The notes under the pieces are model-generated. The model was not told where the DNA came from. It saw only the letters and a list, made by a program, of their open reading frames with translations, and searched no databases. Positions 53,101 to 62,305 of a stretch of 64,000 nt of DNA are shown here, in pieces. A program made the position numbers and the translations under genes. How positions within the stretch are numbered: position 1 is the first letter of the stretch; the number at the start of each line of letters is the position of its first letter. Source of the stretch: Ooceraea biroi (Eukaryota; Arthropoda; Insecta; Hymenoptera; Formicidae); contig NC_039515.1 of assembly GCF_003672135.1 (NCBI RefSeq), forward strand, positions 8,990,001 through 9,054,000. Direction: 5' to 3'.

Positions 53101-55572
53101 ACGCTGAAAGAGAATGCGAGAAAAAGACAGAGAGAAGCATCGACGAAGCGAGAGGCAGGGGAACCGTGTGGAATAGGAAGGGGAGGTAAACGGAAGGACC
53201 CATTCGTGCGACAGAGAGAGAGAAAGACCCAGCACTCAGGAGGGGGAGAGAAAAGGGAAGGGGGTCCTTTCCACAGCACCGGTTGAGAGAAAAAGAGAAT
53301 GGGAAGGAGACGAGGAGCGGGGTGGAGGTGAGAGAAGAGAGGTATATTCTGGGACAAGTTCCCTAAGTGCGGCGAGTCTTACAATGTTGTGTAAAGCGAA
53401 AGTTGCGGCAAATTTTCGAATACGTTACATACGCGTTTATGATAAATAATAACAACAAGAAAGAAAATACCATAAAATAACAGAAAGACAAAAAATAAAG
53501 ATATAATGCAAGATTAAAACATTGAAAAGTAAAGAGTAGAAAAGGGAGAGAGAGAGCGAAATACAATAGTATTATAGAAAATACAGATACAGAGAATCCG
53601 AAATTTTTAAGTCCCGAGAGAGACGTGAACGCGAGGAAGATGTAAGTACGAGAAAGACAGAATGTGGCAGAGCTCGAGCTAAGAGTAAGAGGGAGAGTGA
53701 AGAGCACGAGAAGGAAGAAGTGAGGGAGGTAGAATAGAAGAGGCCCAGTTGAGAGAGAAAACAAAAAGGGCATTGCGAGAGAGTAAGAATGAACTCGAGC
53801 GAGACAGCGAGAGAATATGAGCGGGAAGACGGAGGGGAAGGCGGGACTTTGAAAGTGAGGGAGAACGACGAACCGGCAGAAAATCCAGAGATTCGAGGAT
53901 CCAAATATCCGATGAATTAAGGCGGAGCACCTCGAAACATCTAATCATACGAGGCTCGAAAAACTACGTGATGATAACCTAATTCCCCAGAATAATAATC
54001 GAACAGCCGGAGATTCGGGCGATCGACATTATCAAGATGCGAATTTTTGAGTACCCGAAATTCTCATTGCGGGTTTCAAGAAATCAAATTTCGCAACGCG
54101 AAAATGAAACCTTTATAGCGGAAGATACATGCCATGACGTTTGAAATCGATAGAACTGTGTCGGATGATCATCTCTCCGATGTGTTCCATACATTAGCTA
54201 TGCAAGAAAGTGGCCTGTGGAACTTAAAGCATTCGTTGCCTTTCTCGAGACTGCAATCCTTTTGAACAAACGTATAGTCGGCAAAGTAGAATCCTGCATC
54301 TACGTCATTCATCCGGAAAAAAGGCGGATCATGATTTCATGAATTTCCAGAATAAATACCTGGCGTAGATTCGAAACTTATTCGTAAATTTAGAAGAATA
54401 ATTGGTAAAATCAACGATATATAAATTTGGAGAGCTTAGAAATAAAAAAAACTCGAAATTATAGACTTTAACCAAAACGGAAAGAGTTCCAAATAGCGAC
54501 CAACGGGAAAAAACAATTCAAAAAGTGGAACAACAGATGTCTCTGAATATTTATGGGAAACCGAAAGAAAGAGATAGAGGGACGAAAAGAGAAACGAAGA
54601 AAGAAAGAAAGAGAGAAAGAGTGAGAGAACGAGTACAGTCAGCACACAAGAACGAATGAAAAATAAAAGTTGAAGAAATAATGTATACTCAGAAAGCAGA
54701 ACATTGTATGTGGCATAGGTAGTGAGGAGGGATAGTGAAGAGGGTAGTGGGGAGGGCAGGTAAAGCATCAAGCAGAAAGATGCAAGAGAGTACCGTGTGC
54801 GCGGGCCCTTCCGCCCCTATTCAATTATATTCCTCCATCATAAATGCCTATATTGTTACGTTTGTCAATGACGGGGTAAGTGAGGGTCGCACGGACGGAT
54901 AATACCTGCTGAATTGTAGCCCGTGACCCTACGTTTGGGGCCCTTTGTTACGGAGGATGGGAGGGACCCGATGCCCTTCGTCGCGTCTTTGGAACCACCT
55001 GTACAGTTTCCTCGCGCAAGAAAAAGAGTTTCAACAAATAGGATACCAAAAATCAACCGATATACACGAACAGCATAAAATTCTATTAAAGACAATCTGT
55101 TTCAAAGGTATTATTTTATAAAATATTATTTTATAGATATAAATTATATAGCTTAAATTATTTTATAGAAAAGCCTTGTAGTACTTACCTTAAGCGTGCA
55201 GTTATTATTGTGGTTAACCGGTGCATACGCGGGATGTCCCGGCATGTGCGGATGGGGATGTCCGGGGTGATGCGGATGATCCGGCATCATGCCGCCGCTA
55301 CCGTGATGATGACCGTTGCTACCCATGCCTTGTCCAGGTTGCAGGGTAGCATACGGGGTGCCGGGATCGCCGGCGCCACCGCCGTGCGGTGGTGAGTGTG
55401 GGCTGGGTAAATCGGGGGTGGTCGTTGTGCCGCCACCACCGCCACCACCACCACCTCCGCCGCTGGTCCCGTACCCGTGATGTGGCCCACCGGGCCCAGG
55501 ATGATGTGGACTGCTCGAAAGCGAGGGATGGTGGGGATAGCCTGTGGAATGGCCCGGATGGTGGGGGTTCAT
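29030..55572 (-). CDS. LMO4: LIM-only transcriptional co-regulator, LMO4 class (whole gene)
   Basis: Four coding exons on the minus strand: 55572-55189, 51359-51151, 29413-29273 and 29186-29030 (891 nt, 296 residues, TGA stop). LIM-only proteins do not bind DNA; they bridge LDB/Chip-type adaptors and transcription factors in the nucleus. LIM1 has zinc ligands C142, C145, H163, C166, C169, C172, C192 and D195. LIM2 has C205, C208, H227, C230, C233, C236, C255 and D258. The CYIKSGMILCKADY and IPANELVMRA segments match vertebrate LMO4 better than the LMO1-3/Beadex group, which is why I call it LMO4 class. Insect-specific features are a 128-residue His/Gly/Pro-rich N-terminus and a C-terminal tail with eight alanines followed by a basic VRKGKVGRPRRSRE end resembling an AT-hook. 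Introns are about 3.8 kb, 21.7 kb and 86 bp. The frame before the chosen ATG is open back to the exon's acceptor, so translation might begin in an earlier exon. Confidence 0.9.
29273..29413 (-). CDS. LMO4: LMO4-class exon 3: first part of LIM2
   Basis: The acceptor TTGTTGCAG is followed by GATGTTCGG; the exon encodes MFGGGVCASCGNPIPANELV through GSQLVSGDR and ends at a GTGAGT donor. It holds six of the eight LIM2 zinc ligands. Phases match the LIM1 exon upstream and exon 4 downstream. Confidence 0.93.
30371..30392. repeat. (CT)n microsatellite
   Basis: Uninterrupted CT dinucleotides inside the giant LMO4-class intron. Confidence 0.85.
30627..30652. repeat. (AC)n microsatellite
   Basis: AC dinucleotides with one interrupting G, inside the giant LMO4-class intron. 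Confidence 0.85.
35091..35125. repeat. GC-rich inverted repeat
   Basis: CGGTCCCC (35091-35098) and GGGGACCG (35118-35125) are perfect reverse complements, with further GC pairing possible inside. It is flanked on the left by another GGGCCCGG palindrome. Confidence 0.6.
36255..36335. repeat. Purine-rich GAGA tract
   Basis: Nearly pure A/G on the plus strand with many GAGAG units, in the giant intron. GAGAG is the core bound by GAGA-factor-type proteins; binding is not shown here. Confidence 0.7.
39093..39104. repeat. Poly-C run of 12
   Basis: Twelve consecutive C residues on the plus strand in the giant intron. Confidence 0.9.
42264..42300. repeat. (GGCT)n tetranucleotide microsatellite
   Basis: Consecutive GGCT units followed by diverged GACT/GTCT units, in the giant intron. 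Confidence 0.9.
45665..45718. repeat. Imperfect inverted repeat, 14-15 bp arms
   Basis: AATAATTAGCCGTA (45665-45678) pairs with TACGGCTGAATTATT (45704-45718) with one bulged base, leaving a loop of about 25 nt. Both arms contain ATTA-type homeodomain cores. Confidence 0.6.
46402..46435. repeat. AT-rich hairpin with 15-bp stem
   Basis: ATTGATATTATT (46405-46416) and AATAATATCAAT (46421-46432) are perfect reverse complements around a TTTC loop. Three further pairs, one of them G-T, extend the stem outward. Confidence 0.75.
48490..48770. repeat. Pyrimidine-rich low-complexity region
   Basis: Two CTCTC-rich blocks (about 48495-48600 and 48700-48770) on the plus strand. They create long spurious open frames on both strands. 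Confidence 0.75.
51151..51359 (-). CDS. LMO4: LMO4-class exon 2: LIM1 domain
   Basis: The acceptor TGTTGCAG precedes QESVPSGSTGLRH, and the full LIM1 domain follows from CAGCG to CKADYRR. The donor is GTGAGT. All eight LIM1 zinc ligands are in this exon, as is the SGMILCKADY signature of the LMO4 class. Confidence 0.94.
52011..52034. repeat. (AAT)n microsatellite
   Basis: Eight or so consecutive AAT units in LMO4-class intron 1. Confidence 0.85.
53190..53870. repeat. Extended purine-rich (GA-rich) region
   Basis: About 0.7 kb with strong A/G excess on the plus strand and many GAGAG/GAAAG units, interrupted near 53360-53510. On the LMO4 sense strand it is pyrimidine-rich. Confidence 0.65.
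55189..55572 (-). CDS. LMO4: LMO4-class exon 1 (coding): His/Gly/Pro-rich N-terminus
   Basis: Starts MNPHHPGHSTGYPHHP and encodes 128 residues of low complexity: HHPG repeats, an 11-glycine run, a TTTTPDLPSP stretch, and HPHHPGHPHPH before NNNCTLK and the GTAAGT donor. It joins in phase 0 to the LIM1 exon. Codons are mixed within the His, Pro and Gly runs, which argues that the peptide, and not just the DNA repeat, is maintained. The exon continues upstream as probable 5' UTR to an acceptor at 55736. Confidence 0.82.
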
Positions 55573-55735
55573 GCCAGCGGTTATCGCGCTCGCCAGTTTG
55601 ACCGATGAAAGGGTGGGCTCGCTGAGCCCACCGACAGCTTTACACAACGAAAGATGATGCGGATATCTTATGTATTTTGTGTGGTACTCTGCTATTTGGA
55701 AACGCCAAGCGTTCTGTTTCTGTGTTCGGAAAAAC
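55573..55735 (-). other. Non-coding or alternatively coding part of the first known LMO4-class exon
   Basis: Lies between a TTGTTACAG-type acceptor (ending at 55736) and the chosen ATG. The LIM frame is open through all 54 codons here, with protein-like sequence (SEPTLSSVKLASAITAG just before the ATG) but no ATG. It is either 5' UTR or coding sequence started in an upstream exon. Confidence 0.5.
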
Positions 55736-56640
55736 CTGTAACAAAACATGAATGTGCTCGTGAATAATTGCTGTGAATTTGATTTTATAAATATAAATTT
55801 GATTTTACGAAAATTTAATAATCGAGAACCGCTAAATTCAGATACGACTCATGTTGGGAACTGATGCTATCCCAGCAGAGGAGCACGCACACGTACACGC
55901 GCGCGCGCGCGCGCACGAAAAAATCCGCAATTTATAAAATTCAACAAGATATATATTTTTAAACTAAGAAAATAATCTATTTACATTATGTACAAATCAG
56001 ATGGTTCTTAACTAGATTTAATGTTCCGCGAGCGATTGAAATACCGTAGCGAGCGACTACGGTAAGTAAGGATTATAACGTACGATTGGCACTAGTTTTG
56101 CATTTCTTTAGTCGTTTATCAGCTGTTTGTTAACTTATTTATAGAAACTTTGTTCAAAAGCCTCATTTACCTCGATGGCCAATAAATTTGAAGTTACGGG
56201 GATGAGCGCAACCGGGTGCAAGCGAATGATTGACCTTGCGCGGGCCTGATGACTGATTAACATGCGCGAAGTGTGACGCAATACGACGATTGGCAGTCGC
56301 CCGATTATGTCACATATTCGCGTTCAATAATTGAGGAGTGGTTGGATTTGCGGCTGATATTATTTTTATTCTGAGGAAGAAAAAGAGAAGGCTTTCAATA
56401 TTTGTTGTAATATTTGTCAATGCTTATTTTGTGATCCGAATAAGAAAGCTTAAATCGATATTATAAAGCTGAGCATGAAATCTACGAAATATTCAGCCAG
56501 CAAATCCAAGTATATTAAAGTTAATCAAACGAATTTTTCCTCCGAAATTTCCACGGTTTTGAGATGCAATCTCGAACAACACAAGATAAAATTGATGATC
56601 AATTACACAGACAAAATCGCGAAACTTTGACGAACAATTA

Positions 56641-57500
56641 TCAACGCAACGCAAAAATTGCTCTCAATCTTCTTTTCACGTGATTCGAATCTCTCTTCAA
56701 ACCTTTATTCTTCCTTTTGTAATTTTTTTTATAAACACGAGAGTCACAAGTAATACTGATATATGAGAAATATAAATAACTGCAATTTAGATCGTTTAAT
56801 TCGCCAGGAACAATCAAATAAGTAATATCTTGTTGATCGACACAACTGGCAAGTTCTTTATTAGATGATGTACAACGTTTCGACCTTAGTTTAGTATTGC
56901 ACCAATCAAAATTATGATCGTTAAGAACACGATGCTTACTAACAACAGACAGACACCTATCATTTTTCGAAATGTCAGACCTATGCTCCTTCACACGCGT
57001 CTCTAAATGTCTTTTAGTCTGCCCTATGTAACACGCTGCACAGTTCAAACATTCAATTTTATACACAACACCCATATGCTGACCATTCGCTAAAATATCT
57101 TTACCAAGTTTAATGACACAATTAAGGTTTTTGGGGATAATATAAACAAAATCAATATTTCCACGTTTTAGAATACGTCCTAAACCTTCACACAATTCCT
57201 TGATTTGTCACAAAATTTGATTTTCTTAAGTCTTCGGTTAATGTGTCTATTTATAAAACTCAAAGGATAACTATTATTAATTAATATAGTTCTATTTCAA
57301 TATTAGACTCGTGGAAACGTTCGTCAGATAATAAAATAGCACGGTCAATAAGACTCGAAATAACACCAATTTTATGTTGCAACGGGTGATGAGAGAAATA
57401 ATTGATGTATCCAGAGAACGTCGGCTTGCGATACCAATTTGTAGTTAGTTTACATTTATTAATATAAATAACATTATCGATTACATCAAAACTCTCTTGT
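56641..57500 (-). mobile_element. Degenerate Penelope-like retroelement fragment (RT end plus GIY-YIG)
   Basis: Minus strand. From about 57496 to 57290 a frame encodes the tail of a Penelope-type reverse transcriptase: NWYRKPTFSGYINYFSHHP, then QHKIGVISSLIDRAILLSD. A frameshift follows, then NSYPLSFINRHINRRLKK in another frame. A 184-codon frame (57195-56641) then carries a GIY-YIG endonuclease domain: VVYKIECLNCAACYIGQTKR followed by HLETRVKEHR. At least two frame breaks and the missing 5' part of the reverse transcriptase show an inactive, truncated copy. Penelope-like elements are common in ant genomes (established knowledge). Confidence 0.88.
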
Positions 57501-60500
57501 CGGATATCACAATTGGCATGCTATAGATTAACGATATACTCTTTTCTGTGAATCTCGCGCACATTGTCATTGCTGTATTCGAAAAGTCCTACAGGCGTGC
57601 ACGAAAGTCGTCAGGCCGGGATGCAAATGCGAGGAAACTTCGTTAACCACGACGGTACATTAGAATTCGTGAAATACCCTGACCTGCCCTTTGTCAACGG
57701 CCGTGAAACCGCCAAGTGTGACCTGCGCGCAGCACGCCCACCTTAATTAACAATAATCGTCCTTCCTGGTAACTCAGCGGGTGCTCCGATCGACGTTCCA
57801 TTCGAAACTTCTGTCTTTTTGTCCCTCGGGTCGTAACAAGCGCCCTTTATTCAGCTCCAAAGACGGTAGGTGGATACCTACGGGGATTCTTCCCCCAAAG
57901 AAATCTTAACCCTTGGCGATTTTCTTCGTAGGACCGACCAATCGAATAATGCGCGTGCACATAATGATTAGTGAATAATGAAAGGAAGCAATTAGCTTCT
58001 TCTTAGCGGATATCGAATATCGTTCTTGGTGGTCTTTTAGTAACGTACAATAATATCGACGAATTTTCTTGTCACTCGAAAGTGACTCGTTTCGCACGTC
58101 GTTTCGATAAACGCGTTCTGCACGCGGGGAAAGTAAAAATATCGGTATGCGACCTCGGTGGGAGAAAGTAATTAGCGCACGCGCGCACTGAAGCATATAT
58201 TATTCCACGATGCAGGCGCGCATCGGTACATCGGAACACACTCAGGCTCTTAATACGTATTTAATTAAGTATGCCGAGGTAGAGAGAGAGAGCGTAGGAG
58301 GACGCGCGGTGAAGGGCGGTCGCTGAGAGGAGGTAGGGAAGGGCCGGGAAAGAGGGGAGTTTATAGTGGATATCAGTATGGGCAACCATAACTCTCGCGC
58401 CTCCGCCGGCGAGCAGCGTGCCACTTATACGAGCACCTACCGCGATGGAATTTCATCCTCGCCGTTACCACATAAATCTCCGACGCATTAATGCCCTTAC
58501 GGACTCGGCTGCTCCGCGTTTCTGTGTGTTGGCCTCTTCTTAATGTGGTTACTTAGGCGACGCGCGTGATACGCGGCGCTCCGGTCCGCGCCGGACGCAG
58601 ATTATTACCGCCGATCATCGAATCAGCCCGATACATCAGATTACACACGTCCGTCTCGTAGATCGCTCCGTACGTCAGTATATGTACGTACACGGTCAAC
58701 TACGATCGAATAGATTACACGATACGACTCAGATTGCGGCCAAGTTACGGAATTGTCGAGCGAGTCACGAAAATAAACCGGGAGCGCTTCTGATGTGTTC
58801 TGAGGTCTAGTGTATCTGGTAGATCGATACGGTCAGAAATAGGGTCGAGCGTCGATACGGGTGGCGATTGGATTTGAAGTGCGGATCGTTTGTTCATTAT
58901 CAGCGCGCCTCCACATGCTTATGAGGCCTGACCTCTTCGCAGACGTCTGCCGCTCCTCGCGGAAGCGCGATAGCCGGACGATAACAAGATGATAACGAGG
59001 GAATACACCGGTAATTACCGGAATGATAATGACGAAGAGAACGACGAAAGAGTGCGTGGGTGGGAGAAGGCGAAGGACGGAGGAGGACGGAGCAGAGCGA
59101 TCGGCTGCGATAGGGATAATTAACGATCGCAATCGTACGAAAATGAGGACAGGGCGAGTGCGACGACGACGATAACGAGCGGTCCAGTGATCTTATTAGC
59201 GATAAGCGTCGATAACGAGGACGCCCCGTTCTATACGACAGCGAGCGGAAAGAAAGTCAGCCTAAGGATTAATGGCGACCCTCGTCCGGCGGGGGAGGAA
59301 TGCTACATTCCGGTGGACGAGGTTAACCCCTTGACAGCAGTTTGTTTGCCTTCCTTTCCACCCCATCTCCGCCGCCTGCAATTTCAAGGTCGCTATCTTT
59401 TTATCTCGAGCGTGATCGAACGTGCGTAGCAGGTGTGTGACATTTCTGTCAAGTTAATTTTAAACTAACAATATAGGATAGATAAATCATTGCGAAATTA
59501 ATTACGGTCGCGTGAAATTTAGTTGGCAAGGAAGATGGCAATAAAAGGGGTGGCGCGTCCAACCCTCTCGTCTATCGAGACGAATCTCCCTCGATCCGCC
59601 GCGGTTTACAGCGCCCGCATCCGGATTGAATTTAAATATTTCTTGGGCTGACGAACTCTTTCGCGAATTGCCGGGTCGTAAAAGTCTTCCTCGCCCGCAG
59701 TCCTACCCCCTTTTCTCCGCACTGCACGATCGCATCGTCGGAAACTGCTGTTTCATTGGGATCGGCGGTATTACGAAATCGTTGTCTTAAGGACCAATAA
59801 AATGGCGTGGGATAGCCCGCGTGGTCTCGCGAAATTAATATCGGCGCTACGGTTTCATCTCAGTCAGAGAAATGTTAACTCACCGCGCGCGTCTTTACGA
59901 GCGGAGGGCGTACAGGCGCGCTTCGATATCTTTACGAACTCTATCCCGAAATAAGGGATACCATCCCGTAAGATAAACCATAAATAGTCCGACTGGAATG
60001 CCATCCTACTTTCTAATTCCATTAGTCACTGATCAGACGTTCCCGAGGGAAAATCGACGGAAATTGCATTGCAAATTTTTGCATGCTCTCTATGCATGGC
60101 CTCTTTTTTTCGTGAGGTGACTTGGATACATCTTCGCTAGAAAGCGCAACTTTGATTACTAGTAATAAAAAATATAAGATTGCGTCAGCCTTCAAAGGTA
60201 TTCCAGTAATGGTGACCGAAACTCACCGCTCAGTCTTTCATCTTCCAGTTTGCGGCAATATGTTACGCGAATTCAAGAATTCTATTACTGCTAGCCGGCT
60301 GTAATAAAATAGAACATTCGTATCTCGTAATAAACCTTCAAGTGGCAGAGATCCTTCAACTCACAAATATCAAAACGTAGTCTGGAAATGTGTTGAGACC
60401 AATCGATGTCGCGGAATTCTGAAGACTATGAGCACTTTGTTGTTGGAAGAAAACGTCGAGAGAAAGAGAGATAAGGAGAGAAAGACAGAAAGATTCCGTG

Positions 60501-62243
60501 TCCAGAATTCATGGAGATTCGTCGTGAATATTTACAAGTACTAATTTATTTAATTAATTCAGTCGCGCGCGGCTTTCTTTAAATAAATATCTATAGCGCA
60601 CCTCTTATCCTGGGCGTCTCATCCCGAGAAATGAATTATCTTCCGTTTCTCTCCTGCCGCTCTTGCGCGCATCGCGCTGTAATAAATTTACATAGAGCTT
60701 GTGTCTGTGCGAGGCACGGCTTACAATGTCCTAATCTCCCTTTTCGAGAATATCAAATGTCTCAGATTATTGGCCCGGTCTCGTGAAAAAAACGAAAAAT
60801 GTGGTCATTCTCGTAGGGGCGCACCCAAGGCGAGCAGGGATCGATGTAGGCATGTAATGATAAGTTCAGGCCGGTAATCATCGGCGAGAGAGAGACAGCG
60901 CTCGCTGGAAGACACTGAAAATAATCTAATTATTGTCGAGGACGATTATAGTGATTAGGCGCGTCGCGGCGGCCTCTTCCCTGTTTGCCACGCACGGCCC
61001 ACCTATTATAAGTCTATCCTAGGACGAGTGGGGAAGGAAGGGCGCACAAATGAAAAGGCGTGCGCGCGCGAGCGCGAGCTTCGGAGAACAGACGAACGGA
61101 GAGAGGAGCGCAACAACGAGGGACCGCGGCACGCAATTACTGAGGAATCCAGACGAAGGAAGAAAGCGGCTTTCTTCCATGTATTGGCCCGGCATGTTCG
61201 CTGAATCCGTTTGACGCAATCCTTACTCTTGGAAATTTCAAATCGGGACAACTCGAGCGCGAAGTTGTTCTTTGCTCCTTCACAGATCCTCCGGTAAGTC
61301 GGTCCCGGTGTGTTAGCTCCTCGGAGATTTTTTTGGTTCATTACTCTTTACATTCTTAAATAAGGGGGATTCATGGACTGATAAATCCTCCATTGTTATG
61401 GTCTTAGAGCGACTGAATTCGTGTAGCAGCGCCCGCGGGAAAAATTACCGTAACGAGATCAAAACGCAGTGTGCATTACTGCGCACGCACGCATGCTCGA
61501 CGTGATCCGCAAAGTTTCGAAAAAGAGGATAAAGCTGACATAAACCGCGATGATTAGTCCGGGTGGAATATCTTATGCGCCGAGGAGTATCGGACACGTT
61601 ATGGTTATCGGTTTCGAAATTCACGTGGCGCGAGGTAACAAGCTGTCAACGTTGAATATTTATGGGGAGCCGTCAAGGGTCGAGGCCCGGTATCGCCACT
61701 ACGCACCGTTGGCATTGGCACTCGGCACCGTCGTGCGAATAACATTTTTGCACTTTACATTCAACGCCTCGTGCACACCGACGATGATGCACCCTCTTTG
61801 TCCCTGCTGGAACGAGCCAGGTGACCTCTCCCAAAGTCGCGGGTCCGCGGAGCAGTTCCGGATTATTCAGTTGCGAGATCGTATTTTAATGCAATCCAGG
61901 GCGGTAACGCGGATAAAATATACACGTGTGACGCATATAATGTCATTCCCGACATATATGTAAGTTTTACGGGTCATTACTTAGGGTCTACTCGCGGAAT
62001 AACGTTGCCGTTCCGGGGTTTATAGTCGACGTACCCCCCAGGTGCAGCCGCCACGGGAACATGCGAGCCGCAGTGCGCAATAAAATTAGCGTCTATCGGT
62101 CAAGGTAAGTGCGGCGCGCATTAGACAAGGCGGTCGAGCAGCCGGAGGAGATCAGGAAACGTACGGTACGGGGCGGGGGCGTGGTAGAAGCGATGGAAGC
62201 CTAATTGGCCGAAATTAGCAAGTTTAGTCATTAGCGGAGTTTC

Positions 62244-62305
62244 CGGCGGTGGCGGCGGCGGCAGCGACGGCGGCGGCGCTGGCGGTGGCGGTGGTGGCGG
62301 TGGGT
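62244..62305. repeat. GGC/GGT trinucleotide-rich tract
   Basis: Irregular GGC, GGT and GCA/GAC triplets on the plus strand. It makes spurious poly-Pro and poly-Ala frames on the minus strand. Confidence 0.8.

Larger units (their letters stand above)
51360..55188 (-). other. LMO4-class intron 1
   Basis: About 3.8 kb, non-coding. It holds an (AAT)n run at about 52011-52034, a GC- and CpG-rich block at about 52680-53100, and a long purine-rich region at about 53190-53870 (plus strand) with a smaller one at 54560-54640. No coding exon was recognised. The CpG-rich block could be an internal promoter, but no transcript is implied by the sequence. Confidence 0.7.
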
